Shown here: piece after piece, positions 34,520-42,508 of the stretch
Layout of the letters: every line of letters starts with the position of its first letter
Position numbering within the stretch: the first letter of the stretch is position 1
Source of the DNA: Actinomycetota bacterium
GTDB taxonomy: Bacteria; Actinomycetota; Actinomycetes; Nanopelagicales; Nanopelagicaceae
Direction: 5' to 3'
NCBI GenBank assembly: GCA_947372165.1
Contig: CANBSP010000009.1
Span: 1 to 55,044 of the forward strand
Length of the DNA stretch: 55,044 bases
The notes under the pieces: generated by a model
What the model was told of the DNA's origin: nothing
Database searches by the model: none
The model's input: the letters and a program-made list of their open reading frames with translations, nothing else
Position numbers and translations under genes: made by a program

Positions 34520-34565
34520 ATCGCTTGAGGTGTAGCGGCAACGCTGCCTCTACACCTCAAGCGAT
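34520..34565 (-). promoter_or_regulatory. intercistronic hairpin between binding protein and permease genes
   Basis: A perfect 16-base inverted repeat: arms ATCGCTTGAGGTGTAG (34520-34535) and CTACACCTCAAGCGAT (34550-34565), with a 14-base loop that can extend the stem by GGC/GCC after one mismatch. In the minus-strand transcript it is followed by TTTCAC, so at best a weak terminator. Like the malE-malF REP, it probably lets the binding-protein mRNA accumulate above that of the permeases. Confidence 0.85.
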
Positions 34566-34581
34566 CGGGATTACTTACTTA

Positions 34582-35859
34582 TTACTTAGTAAATGGCGCG
34601 TACCAGGTAGCTACGCCATCTTGGATCGATTTGGCCAGTCCTTCAACCGTAAGCGCACCGCTTGCAACCTTTTGGAAACCAGGCTGCATGATAGATGAGC
34701 TAGTTGGAGCTCCGTAGCGGAAGCCAACGAGGGTGAGGAACGGAGTACCCATAGTTGGAATCTTGCGCTGCATTGCTGTGATCGCAGGCTCAGATGAAGA
34801 GATACCAGCAACTGGTGGAATCCAACCGAGTTGATTTGCACCATCTTGCATCAATGGCTTGCTTGCAATGAAGTTCAAGAACTTCATTGCTTCGGCCTTA
34901 TGTGTGGTCTTGGCATTGATTGCATATGCACCATCTGCCCAGTTTGTAACATAGCGAGCTCCGCCAGCAACAGCTGCTGGTGAAGGGAACCAGCCGATAT
35001 TTGCAGAAGCATTCAATGAACGGAAGTACGAGAGTTCGTAGCTACCGCCGATATAGAAGCCAGCCTTACCGTTTGCAAACAATGCACGCTGAGTGTTGTA
35101 GTCGAGACCACTTGCTCCTGCTGGCATGTAAGGGAAGAGCTGAGTTTCAGCCTTGAGTGAGGCGACGAATGCAGGGTCATTGAAGTTTGTTGAACCAGCA
35201 ACAATTGACTTGAAGAATGCATTTCCTCCATAGAAGGCAGGTGAGATAGCTCCCCACATCTGCTCTAAGCCTGGGGCATAACCGGTTCCAACAGCGAGTG
35301 CTGTGTATCCAGCCTTCTTGACCTTATCCATCGCTGAAAGGAGTCCAGCCCAACCTGTTGGGTTAGCGGTGACGCCTGCCTTTGAAAGGATGTCAGGGTT
35401 ATAGAAGACACCGAGGACAGAAGTTGAGTAAGGGACACCGAATTGACGCTTATCTTTATATCCCTGTGCGCCAGCAAGCGTTCCAGGAGCCATCTTCGCA
35501 AGCATTGGAACTTCCTTAGAAGTCAATGGAATGAAGTTACCGGCATCTGAAAGGCTAGACATGCCGCCGTATGCACGGATCTGCATAACATCTGGGCCTT
35601 TTCCAGCAGTAAGAGCTGTCGCGAGGGTCGCGTTGTAGTCAGTTGCTACATAAGGTGTGTATTTAACAGTGATACCTGTTGCCGCTTGGAACTTAGCTGT
35701 TTCAGCTGTCCAAAACGCGGTGTCCTCTGGGCGCCAGCTCCAGAACGAAAGTTCTACAGAAGCGTGAGCAGAAGATGCTGCAACGACAGGAACAGCGATT
35801 GCTGAAACTGCGATCATCGCAGCAACAAGACCACGGATGTGGCGATGTGCTTTCTTCAC
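34582..35859 (-). CDS. extracellular solute-binding protein of a sugar ABC transporter
   Basis: 425 aa. The signal peptide is KKAHRHIRGLVAAMIAVSA, ending in an AxA-type site (SAHAS) rather than a lipobox: no Cys follows, although Gram-positive binding proteins are normally lipoproteins. The mature part is a family 1 (MalE-like) binding protein: VELSFWSWRPEDTAFW, AGKGPDVMQI, YGVPYSTSVLGVFYNP-like segment (GVPYSTSVLGVFYNPDIL). Start GTG 35859 has AAGGAG seven to eight bases upstream, a strong ribosome site. The gene follows directly after the RpiR-type regulator with no gap. Confidence 0.92.
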   Translation of the reverse strand: MKKAHRHIRGLVAAMIAVSAIAVPVVAASSAHASVELSFWSWRPEDTAFWTAETAKFQAATGITVKYTPYVATDYNATLATALTAGKGPDVMQIRAYGGMSSLSDAGNFIPLTSKEVPMLAKMAPGTLAGAQGYKDKRQFGVPYSTSVLGVFYNPDILSKAGVTANPTGWAGLLSAMDKVKKAGYTALAVGTGYAPGLEQMWGAISPAFYGGNAFFKSIVAGSTNFNDPAFVASLKAETQLFPYMPAGASGLDYNTQRALFANGKAGFYIGGSYELSYFRSLNASANIGWFPSPAAVAGGARYVTNWADGAYAINAKTTHKAEAMKFLNFIASKPLMQDGANQLGWIPPVAGISSSEPAITAMQRKIPTMGTPFLTLVGFRYGAPTSSSIMQPGFQKVASGALTVEGLAKSIQDGVATWYAPFTK

Positions 35860-36825
35860 TTATTTTTCTCCTTGCTTGAGGGATGTGCGGGATTTGGTAG
35901 ATGATTGACCCTTCTCAGAATCACTCACCTTCTTTCCAGAACGACTGGATATCGCCGCCCTAGATTCTTCTAGAGCAGATTTGGTACCACTCCAGCTTCT
36001 CTGTGCCAATGCAACACAGAGACAATCAACCACCGTTAACTGTGCGATACGACTCGCAGTTGCTCCGCTTCGGAAGGTGGTTTCCCGAGCAGATGTAAAG
36101 AGGACAAGGTTGGCGATTGAGGCAGCGGGGCTGCGTAGACCATTCGTAATAAGAATGACCGTGACGCCGCGGGCTTTAAATTCATTCATCACGTCAACTA
36201 CATCAAGTGTTGTTCCACTATGGCTGATAGCGACAAGCACATCGCCCTTCTTTAAGAGCGAGATCGAGGTGAGGGCGGTATGAGCATCACGCCAAGCAAC
36301 TGAGGCTCTGCCAAGTCGATTCAATTTAAGGGCAAGATCCATCGCTACATAACCACTTGATGCAAGACCAAAGGTAGCAATAGTTGGGGCCTTCTCCCAG
36401 GCATCAACGACGCGAGTAAAGATCTCTGGATTTAATCTTTCAGCTGTTGTCGCAATCGCAAGAGCATCTGCTGCTGCAATTTTCCGGATGACATCAGCTG
36501 GGCCATCTTCCATCGTGATACCGCCATCGAGATCACGCATCGTGGTATCGAATGTATTGAGGCGGCTAACTTCTCCAACGAGTGCCATTCGAAATTCAGG
36601 ATAACCCTTGTAACCAATTGCTTTTGAGAAGCGCACAACCGAAGAGACTGATGTATCGCAGTGGGCAGCGATCTGAGAGATATTCATCTTCGCGCAGGAG
36701 GCTGGGTCATCAATAACCGCATGAGCAATAAGTAGCTCGGAGGCGTGGAATGAGTCGAGTGAGTTACGGATCTCTCCGAGGAGATCTGAAGCAGGAGTGG
36801 CTTGGGCAGACGAGAGAGATTTCAT
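35860..36825 (-). CDS. MurR/RpiR-family transcriptional regulator
   Basis: 321 aa. The N-terminal HTH_6 domain (INSISQ-like core ISQIAAHCDTSVSSVVRFSKAIGY, the family's recognition helix) is followed by a SIS domain (GLASSGYVAMDLALKLNRLGR, AISHSGTTLDVVDVM) that binds a sugar phosphate, and a charged tail. It very likely controls the amino-sugar operon. The frame opens at GTG 36831, but GAGGAG lies directly against that codon, leaving no spacing, and five bases before ATG 36825, so ATG 36825 is preferred. A palindrome over the promoter suggests autoregulation. Its 3' end abuts the binding-protein gene. Confidence 0.9.
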   Translation of the reverse strand: MKSLSSAQATPASDLLGEIRNSLDSFHASELLIAHAVIDDPASCAKMNISQIAAHCDTSVSSVVRFSKAIGYKGYPEFRMALVGEVSRLNTFDTTMRDLDGGITMEDGPADVIRKIAAADALAIATTAERLNPEIFTRVVDAWEKAPTIATFGLASSGYVAMDLALKLNRLGRASVAWRDAHTALTSISLLKKGDVLVAISHSGTTLDVVDVMNEFKARGVTVILITNGLRSPAASIANLVLFTSARETTFRSGATASRIAQLTVVDCLCVALAQRSWSGTKSALEESRAAISSRSGKKVSDSEKGQSSTKSRTSLKQGEK

Positions 36826-36853
36826 TTCCACTCCTCTCGGCGAAAAACATTTT

Positions 36854-36871
36854 CAGGTCATCGTTGACCTG
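36854..36871. promoter_or_regulatory. candidate MurR/RpiR operator
   Basis: CAGGTCA (36854-36860) and TGACCTG (36865-36871) form a perfect 7-base inverted repeat with a 4-base spacer, flanked by TTTT and AAAA runs. It lies just downstream of the -10 box, so a bound repressor would block the start of transcription. Confidence 0.65.
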
Positions 36872-36875
36872 ATGA

Positions 36876-36904
36876 AAATTATCGCCTCATAGAGTGGGGG
36901 TCAA
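36876..36904 (-). promoter_or_regulatory. sigma-70-type promoter of the regulator-transporter operon
   Basis: On the minus strand TTGACC (36899-36904) and TAATTT (36876-36881) are separated by 17 bases, a near-consensus pair. It precedes a leadered gene with a good ribosome site, unlike the leaderless genes nearby. Confidence 0.6.
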
Positions 36905-36952
36905 GCACCAACAGGTAACGATTTCGTGATGGTTTTGCCAGCTTTACCAGGA

Positions 36953-37861
36953 TTAGCCCTGATCCAGCGCCGCTCTAATGTGGTTTGAGGCTGTTTTCAA
37001 ACGGCTTTCTGCCTCTGCAACATCGACATGGAGCAGAATCATCAAGATCGCGACCTTTACCCGATGATCTGACTTCTCCAACGCTGCCTGAGCGCTCGCC
37101 CAATCAGCCCCGGTGGCATTCTGAATGATGCGCACCGCCCGATCCTTCAACTTGGCATTGGTGATCTGAAGATCGACCATCAAGTTACCAAAAGTCTTAC
37201 CAAGTCTGATCATGGTGATCGTCGAAATCATATTGAGAACTAACTTCTGTGCTGTACCTGACTTCAATCGGGTCGACCCGGCGAGGAGTTCGGGGCCGGT
37301 ATCCACGGCGATCGCATGCGTTGCCACTTTAGTGATTTCCGAGCCAGGGTTGCTGGTGAGGCCAACCGTGAGTGCCCCGATCTCATTTCCATATTTGAGT
37401 GCGCTAATCACGTAGGGAGTGCGACCACTAGCGGCGATGCCGAGAATGACATCCTTGGAACTCGCACTGATTCTTTTGAGCTCGAGGATGCTCGCTTCTT
37501 CATTATCTTCCGCAGCTTCGACCGCCTGGCGCAGTGCAACTTCCCCACCAGCGATAAATGCGATGACTTCAGTGGGCGCGACAGAGAAGGTGGGGCCGAG
37601 TTCTGCTGCATCAAGTACGCCAAGTCGACCTGACGTTCCGGCGCCGAGGTAGATCAGACGACCACCTTGCAGCATGCGATCAATAATTCCATCGATAACA
37701 ACTTTGATTGTTGGCAGTACCAATGCAACTGCTTTGGGGACTTCTGTATCGCTCTCATTCATTACCTGAAGGAGCTCGCCCACGGTCATAACATCAAGAA
37801 GTGCAAACTTTTCATCAACCTGCTCGGTACGCAGGGCAGCAAGTTCCTCTTTAGAGGTCAT
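36953..37861 (-). CDS. murQ: N-acetylmuramic acid 6-phosphate etherase
   Basis: 302 aa. MurQ removes D-lactate from MurNAc-6-P to give GlcNAc-6-P, the key step of cell-wall sugar recycling. The SIS-fold signature is IYLGAGTSGRLGVLDAAELGPTF in two parts (IYLGAGTSGRLGVLDAAE then PTFS), with VIAFIAGGEVAL, ILGIAASGRTPYVI and a metal-free GTAQKLVLNM helix. Length is standard. The start ATG 37861 has TATTGT six bases upstream. It precedes the regulator on the same strand, separated by 127 bases. Confidence 0.95.
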   Translation of the reverse strand: MTSKEELAALRTEQVDEKFALLDVMTVGELLQVMNESDTEVPKAVALVLPTIKVVIDGIIDRMLQGGRLIYLGAGTSGRLGVLDAAELGPTFSVAPTEVIAFIAGGEVALRQAVEAAEDNEEASILELKRISASSKDVILGIAASGRTPYVISALKYGNEIGALTVGLTSNPGSEITKVATHAIAVDTGPELLAGSTRLKSGTAQKLVLNMISTITMIRLGKTFGNLMVDLQITNAKLKDRAVRIIQNATGADWASAQAALEKSDHRVKVAILMILLHVDVAEAESRLKTASNHIRAALDQG

Positions 37862-37873
37862 GTCTAAACAATA
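37862..37873 (-). promoter_or_regulatory. leaderless -10 box of murQ
   Basis: TATTGT (37868-37873), six bases, then ATG at 37861. Confidence 0.6.
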
Positions 37874-37913
37874 GGGCAGAGAGGCGGATTCTGGCTAGAA
37901 AATCGCAGCTAAA

Positions 37914-38426
37914 TTAAAAGCCGGTCTTCTGATTGCGCTTAGCGTTGAGATTCTGGCCTTTCTGAAGTGATTCAACACGAGCCTTCTCCATCAACCCTGC
38001 GACCTTTACTGAGATGGCCACATCAGATGTTCCGAGAATACGCGCGGCAAGTAGTCCAGCATTCTTTGCATTTCCAACGCCGACAGTTGCCACGGGAATA
38101 CCAGCAGGCATCTGCACGATTGAGAGAAGTGAATCCATGCCATCTAAATATTTCAGTGGAACAGGGACTCCGATAACCGGGAGAGTTGTAGCAGCTGCGA
38201 TCATGCCAGGCAGATGAGCAGCTCCGCCGGCGCCGGCAATAATGACTTTGAATCCCGAACTTACTGCTGAATGTGCGAAGGTGAGCATCTCATCAGGTGT
38301 GCGATGGGCGCTGATGACATTGGCTTCATATTCGATGCCGCACTCATCCAAGATTGCGGCCGCTTCCTGCATGATCGGCCAATCTGAATCTGAACCCATA
38401 ACAATCGCAACTGGCTTACTCATCAA
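37914..38426 (-). CDS. purE: N5-carboxyaminoimidazole ribonucleotide mutase
   Basis: 170 aa, class I Pur[21 protein letters not shown] at the N terminus, [10 protein letters not shown] and [14 protein letters not shown], plus [19 protein letters not shown]. It converts N5-CAIR to CAIR in purine synthesis as an octamer. Start ATG 38426 (or the second Met at 38423) overlaps the purK stop, so it is coupled to purK, whose product is its substrate. Confidence 0.95.
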   Translation of the reverse strand: MMSKPVAIVMGSDSDWPIMQEAAAILDECGIEYEANVISAHRTPDEMLTFAHSAVSSGFKVIIAGAGGAAHLPGMIAAATTLPVIGVPVPLKYLDGMDSLLSIVQMPAGIPVATVGVGNAKNAGLLAARILGTSDVAISVKVAGLMEKARVESLQKGQNLNAKRNQKTGF

Positions 38427-39519
38427 TAACTCCGCTCAGATAATCAATTGCATGGTCGACTTCCTGGGTTAATTCTACGAGATCGCTACCGAGCAATGTG
38501 ACATGGCCAATCTTGCGGCCAGGCTTAACTTCCTTGCGGTAGTGATGGAATTTCAGACCCGGGGTGCGTGCCATCAGGTGTAGGTATGGCCGATACATAT
38601 CGGTCTTCTCGCCACCCAAGATATTGCCCATGACCGCCCAATCACTCGTGCGAGAAGTGTCGCCAAGTGGGAGATCCAATACGGCACGTAAGTGCTGCTC
38701 GAATTGTGAAGTGACTGATCCTTCGATCGTCCAATGCCCAGAGTTATGTGGACGAAGGGCTAATTCGTTGATGATGAACCGATCGCCAACCTGAAAGAGT
38801 TCGACTGCCATGACGCCGACCAGGTTGATTCCCTGTGCGATTGTGAGAGCGATGCTGCTCGCCGCAATCGCTTGCTCATCTGAAAGTTCGGGGACGGGCG
38901 TCACAGTTGTCGTGCAGATGCCATCTCTCTGAACTGTCCAGGTCGGTGACCAGGTCGCCGCTTGGCCATGTGGTGATCGCGCAACCATAATGGCGATTTC
39001 TCGAATGAAATCTAACTTCTCTTCCAGTAACAATGGGGTTGGCAGAGCATCGAGCTCTTCCTGATTATTGATGACCCAGACTCCGCGTCCGTCATAACCA
39101 CCTGTTGGGGCTTTTGCGATCAAGGGGAAATCAATCAACGGTGATCCGCCGACATATTTCTGATAACGCGGATTCGGAAGTTCGAGTTCATCCATCTTCT
39201 CGCGCATCGCCAACTTATCTTGCGAATAAATAAAAGAATCAGCGCGTGGATAGACACGAACGCCATTGGCTTCAAGAGTTCGGATCACCGATTGCGGTAC
39301 TTGTTCGTGTTCAAAGGTAACCACATCACAGCTCTTGGCAAATGCGAGGACGGCTTGCGAATCGGTGTAGTCGCCGACGAGGTAATCAGATACTTGTGCA
39401 GCAGAGTCATGAGGAGTCGCTGCAAAGACTCGAAGCGATATTCCCATCTCGGTAGCAGGTGCAACCATCATGCGTGCGAGTTGACCCGCACCGATTACGC
39501 CAACTGTAGGAAAGCTCAC
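38416..39519 (-). CDS. purK: 5-(carboxyamino)imidazole ribonucleotide synthase
   Basis: 367 aa, ATP-grasp enzyme making N5-CAIR from AIR, bicarbonate and [18 protein letters not shown] is the N-terminal preATP domain, [25 protein letters not shown] the ATP-grasp loop, and [19 protein letters not shown] the signature. The start is GTG 39519, with TAAACT six bases upstream. It has its own promoter although birA ends just five bases before on the same strand. Confidence 0.95.
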   Translation of the reverse strand: MSFPTVGVIGAGQLARMMVAPATEMGISLRVFAATPHDSAAQVSDYLVGDYTDSQAVLAFAKSCDVVTFEHEQVPQSVIRTLEANGVRVYPRADSFIYSQDKLAMREKMDELELPNPRYQKYVGGSPLIDFPLIAKAPTGGYDGRGVWVINNQEELDALPTPLLLEEKLDFIREIAIMVARSPHGQAATWSPTWTVQRDGICTTTVTPVPELSDEQAIAASSIALTIAQGINLVGVMAVELFQVGDRFIINELALRPHNSGHWTIEGSVTSQFEQHLRAVLDLPLGDTSRTSDWAVMGNILGGEKTDMYRPYLHLMARTPGLKFHHYRKEVKPGRKIGHVTLLGSDLVELTQEVDHAIDYLSGVIDE

Positions 39520-39531
39520 TGCCTTAGTTTA
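39520..39531 (-). promoter_or_regulatory. leaderless -10 box of purK
   Basis: TAAACT (39526-39531), six bases, then GTG at 39519. The box lies within the last codons of birA. Confidence 0.55.
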
Positions 39532-40261
39532 TCGATAGATGGCGGATATCGCCCACGCTGATGATTGCCCCACTATCGAGCAGTAATTCACCATTACTAG
39601 AGATTCCCGTGACAGTTCCGACGATGGTATTGCCATCAGGTAACTGCGCGCTCACGCGTTTGCCCATAGTCGCGCTCGAATCGAGATAATCATCGATCAA
39701 ATCTTCCATCGAATCCCCCGCTTCCCACTCCGAGAGATTGAAAGCAATCTCTTTCAAAATGGCTGGCAAGAGTTGATTGCGGTCAGGAGATTGACCTGTG
39801 GTGATAAATACAGATGATGCGGTCGGGACTGGAAGTTGATCTTCAGTCGTTGAAATATTGAGCCCCACGCCGATTACGATTCCATCGCCATGCATTTCAC
39901 AAAGTATGCCACCAACTTTTCCAAGGTCACTCAAAATGTCATTGGGCCACTTTGTAAAGAATTCGATTCCTAAAACTTCAGCAACAGATAATCCAACAAG
40001 AAGTGGAATAAATCCCCATTCACTTTTATCGCGATTGGGTTTCACAAATGCAGAGAAGAGAAGTCCAGTACCAGTGGTTGATTCAAAGGTGCGGTCGAGT
40101 CGGCCACGACCTGCGCTCTGATATTCAGCGACAATCACATCACCGTGCGTGGGTGATGAAGATTTAAGTGCCGTCTGAGTTGAATCAATGCTCTCAACTA
40201 CTTTTACTGACCAGTAGCCCTGGGCAAGCGCATCATTGATACTCGTGTGTTCTAGTTCCAC
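39524..40261 (-). CDS. birA: biotin--[acetyl-CoA-carboxylase] ligase
   Basis: 245 aa, monofunctional (no N-terminal DNA-binding domain). It attaches biotin to the BCCP domain of the carboxylase. The motif SAGRGRLDRTF (biotinyl-5'-AMP loop), SIDSTQ, and KWPNDILSDLGKVGGILCE are visible, with a small C-terminal SH3-like domain. Start GTG 40261 is supported by TAGGGT six bases upstream. It is divergent from accD, whose operon encodes its target, and shares a 17-base promoter region with it. Confidence 0.93.
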   Translation of the reverse strand: MELEHTSINDALAQGYWSVKVVESIDSTQTALKSSSPTHGDVIVAEYQSAGRGRLDRTFESTTGTGLLFSAFVKPNRDKSEWGFIPLLVGLSVAEVLGIEFFTKWPNDILSDLGKVGGILCEMHGDGIVIGVGLNISTTEDQLPVPTASSVFITTGQSPDRNQLLPAILKEIAFNLSEWEAGDSMEDLIDDYLDSSATMGKRVSAQLPDGNTIVGTVTGISSNGELLLDSGAIISVGDIRHLSIN

Positions 40262-40278
40262 CGTAGTACCCTATAACC
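40262..40278. promoter_or_regulatory. bidirectional leaderless promoter birA/accD
   Basis: The whole gap between the two GTG starts is 17 bases. On the plus strand TACCCT (40267-40272) is six bases before accD GTG 40279; on the minus strand TAGGGT (40268-40273) is six bases before birA GTG 40261. The two -10 boxes overlap by five bases and are arranged symmetrically. Confidence 0.65.
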
Positions 40279-41721
40279 GTGACTGACGAGAGAATCGCAA
40301 AACGCCATGCAGAAGGTAAGAAGACCGCACGCGAACGTATTGATGCGCTGGTCGATGATGGCTCATTCGTAGAATTTGATGCCCAGATCGAAGATGGTGT
40401 GATCACCGGTTACGCAACCGTTGATGGTCGAATCATTGCGCTCTACTCACAAGATTTCCTCGTCAAGGGCGGCAGCCTGGGCGAGATGACTGGCAAGAAG
40501 ATCGTTAAGGTCATGGACTTTTCACTCAAGAGTGGCGTTCCGCTGATCGGTCTCAATGACTCAGGTGGCGCTCGCATTCAAGAGGGCGTTGTTGCACTGA
40601 GCCAATATGGCGAGATCTTTAAACGCAATGTTCGTTCGTCAGGCGTTATTCCTCAAATATCAGTGATCATGGGGCCATCCGCTGGCGGCGCTGTTTACTC
40701 ACCTGCACTCACCGACTTTGTGATCATGGTGAATAAGACGTCGAATATGTTCATTACCGGCCCAGATGTCATTAAGGCGGTTACCGGCGAAGCTGTTGCA
40801 ATGGAAGATCTTGGTGGTGGTCTCACCCACAGTTCAAAGACCGGTAACTCCCATTACCTCGCCGACAATGAAGATGATGCCCTCGATTATGTGAAGGCGC
40901 TCCTATCGTTCTTGCCATCAAATAATCTCGATGACTCACCTGTTTTTCAGGCAACCGAGTCGATGGATTTCTCGCCATCAGATCGCGCTTTGGATTCACT
41001 GGTTCCAGATAATGCGAATAAGCCATATGACATGCGAATCTTGGTTGAAGCCTTATTAGATGAGGCAGATTTCCTAGAAGTCCATGCGCTCTTTGCGCCA
41101 AATATCTTGGTTGGCTTTGGTCGTATCGAAGGTCGTTCGGTCGGCATCATCGCAAATCAACCTTCACAATTTGCTGGCACACTCGATATCGATGCATCCG
41201 AGAAGGCAGCTCGCTTTGTCCGCCTCTGTGATGCCTTCGGAATTCCGGTCATCACCTTGGTGGATGTTCCAGGATTCTTGCCAGGAACCGAACAAGAGTG
41301 GGATGGCATCATTCGTCGCGGCGCAAAGTTGATCTACGCCTACGGTGAGGCATCTGTACCTCTTATTACTGTTATTACTCGTAAGGCCTATGGTGGCGCT
41401 TACATCGTGATGGGTTCCAAGCAGCTCGGTGCCGATGTCAATCTGGCATGGCCATCAGCACAAATCGCAGTGATGGGTGCGCAAGGCGCAGTAAATGTTC
41501 TCCATCGTCGAGAGATTGCCGCTGATCCATCAGTTGCAGCGACTTTGATCAAGAAGTATGAAGATGAACTTCTCAATCCCTATATCGCTGCAGATAAAGG
41601 ACTCATCGACGCAGTGATCGAGCCGCACCAAACTCGTCGGCAGATCACTCTGGCGCTACGTGCACTTCGCAATAAGCGCGTAGATCTACCAACTCGCAAG
41701 CATGGAAATATACCGCTCTAA
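40279..41721 (+). CDS. accD: acyl-CoA carboxylase beta (carboxyltransferase) subunit
   Basis: 480 aa, the AccD/PccB family: it carboxylates acetyl- or propionyl-CoA using carboxybiotin. Both crotonase halves are present: [14 protein letters not shown] and [20 protein letters not shown] in the first, [21 protein letters not shown] in two pieces and [10 protein letters not shown] in the second. The usual N-terminal helix of about 25-40 residues is absent: it starts [20 protein letters not shown]. The leaderless GTG 40279 explains this shorter start. Substrate specificity cannot be read. Confidence 0.92.
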   Translation: MTDERIAKRHAEGKKTARERIDALVDDGSFVEFDAQIEDGVITGYATVDGRIIALYSQDFLVKGGSLGEMTGKKIVKVMDFSLKSGVPLIGLNDSGGARIQEGVVALSQYGEIFKRNVRSSGVIPQISVIMGPSAGGAVYSPALTDFVIMVNKTSNMFITGPDVIKAVTGEAVAMEDLGGGLTHSSKTGNSHYLADNEDDALDYVKALLSFLPSNNLDDSPVFQATESMDFSPSDRALDSLVPDNANKPYDMRILVEALLDEADFLEVHALFAPNILVGFGRIEGRSVGIIANQPSQFAGTLDIDASEKAARFVRLCDAFGIPVITLVDVPGFLPGTEQEWDGIIRRGAKLIYAYGEASVPLITVITRKAYGGAYIVMGSKQLGADVNLAWPSAQIAVMGAQGAVNVLHRREIAADPSVAATLIKKYEDELLNPYIAADKGLIDAVIEPHQTRRQITLALRALRNKRVDLPTRKHGNIPL

Positions 41722-41906
41722 TGTTGCAAGGTAAGCGCCTCACGATTGTGAGTGGAGACCCGACTCGAGAAGAGTATGTGGCGATCTCGCGGGCAATTCG
41801 CGAAATTCAAAAGCAAGAGAATCCCGAGAAGAAGTACCGCACCTCGTGGGCACGTCTGAAGATTAAGAACTCGCTCCCCCGTAAATGGGGCACTACTCCC
41901 TCATGA
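41721..41906 (+). CDS. accE: acyl-CoA carboxylase epsilon subunit
   Basis: 61 aa. VVSG-type start (LTIVSGDPTREEYVAISRAI) and a basic C-terminal tail with WARLKIKNSL match the small epsilon subunits found only in actinobacterial carboxylases, where they help assemble or stimulate the AccA-AccD complex. It sits between accD and maf, with TAATG and ATGA overlaps on both sides, in the usual position. It is short but clearly a gene by context. Confidence 0.85.
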   Translation: MLQGKRLTIVSGDPTREEYVAISRAIREIQKQENPEKKYRTSWARLKIKNSLPRKWGTTPS

Positions 41907-42508
41907 GCAAACGTCGCATCATCTTGGCTTCGGCCTCACCATCGCGTAAGCGCCTCTTAGAGTCTGCGGGAATCTCACCCGAGATCTTTGTGAGTGGAGT
42001 AAATGAGGAGGATCCAGATCTCTTAGCCTTACAGCCATCGGAGATGGTCATTGCCTTAGCCATTATGAAAGCTCACACAGTCCGCAATTCGCACCCCGTT
42101 GGAGATAACACCCTTGTTATCGGATGTGACTCGACCTTTGAATTTAATGGCGAGAACCTTGGTAAGCCCCTCACTCGTGAAGCTGCAATTGCTCGCGCAC
42201 AGATGATGCGCGGTAAGAGTGGTTACCTCCACACTGGCCATAGCGTCATTGATACTGCACAAAATATTGAAGTATCAGATATCTCAACCTCCAAGGTCAC
42301 CTTTGTCGAGATGACTGATCATGAGATCGAGCAATATGTTGATAGCGGCGAACCCCTTCAGGTTGCCGGCGGCTTCACCCTTGATGGTCGCTCTGCACCA
42401 TTTATCTCGCATATTGATGGTGATCCAAGCGGAATCATTGGACTATCACTTCCGACGCTACGTAAAATTATGATTAATCTCGGCTTGGAATGGGGCGATC
42501 TACTGTGA
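41903..42508 (+). CDS. maf: Maf-type nucleotide pyrophosphatase
   Basis: 201 aa. [18 protein letters not shown] at the N terminus is the Maf signature, and [16 protein letters not shown] and AGGFTLDGR-like segments are typical. Maf proteins hydrolyse non-canonical or pyrimidine nucleoside triphosphates and restrain septum formation. The start is ATG 41903, overlapping accE (ATGA), and the stop overlaps the biotin carboxylase GTG (GTGA). The location inside the carboxylase operon is common in actinobacteria. Confidence 0.9.
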   Translation: MSKRRIILASASPSRKRLLESAGISPEIFVSGVNEEDPDLLALQPSEMVIALAIMKAHTVRNSHPVGDNTLVIGCDSTFEFNGENLGKPLTREAAIARAQMMRGKSGYLHTGHSVIDTAQNIEVSDISTSKVTFVEMTDHEIEQYVDSGEPLQVAGGFTLDGRSAPFISHIDGDPSGIIGLSLPTLRKIMINLGLEWGDLL

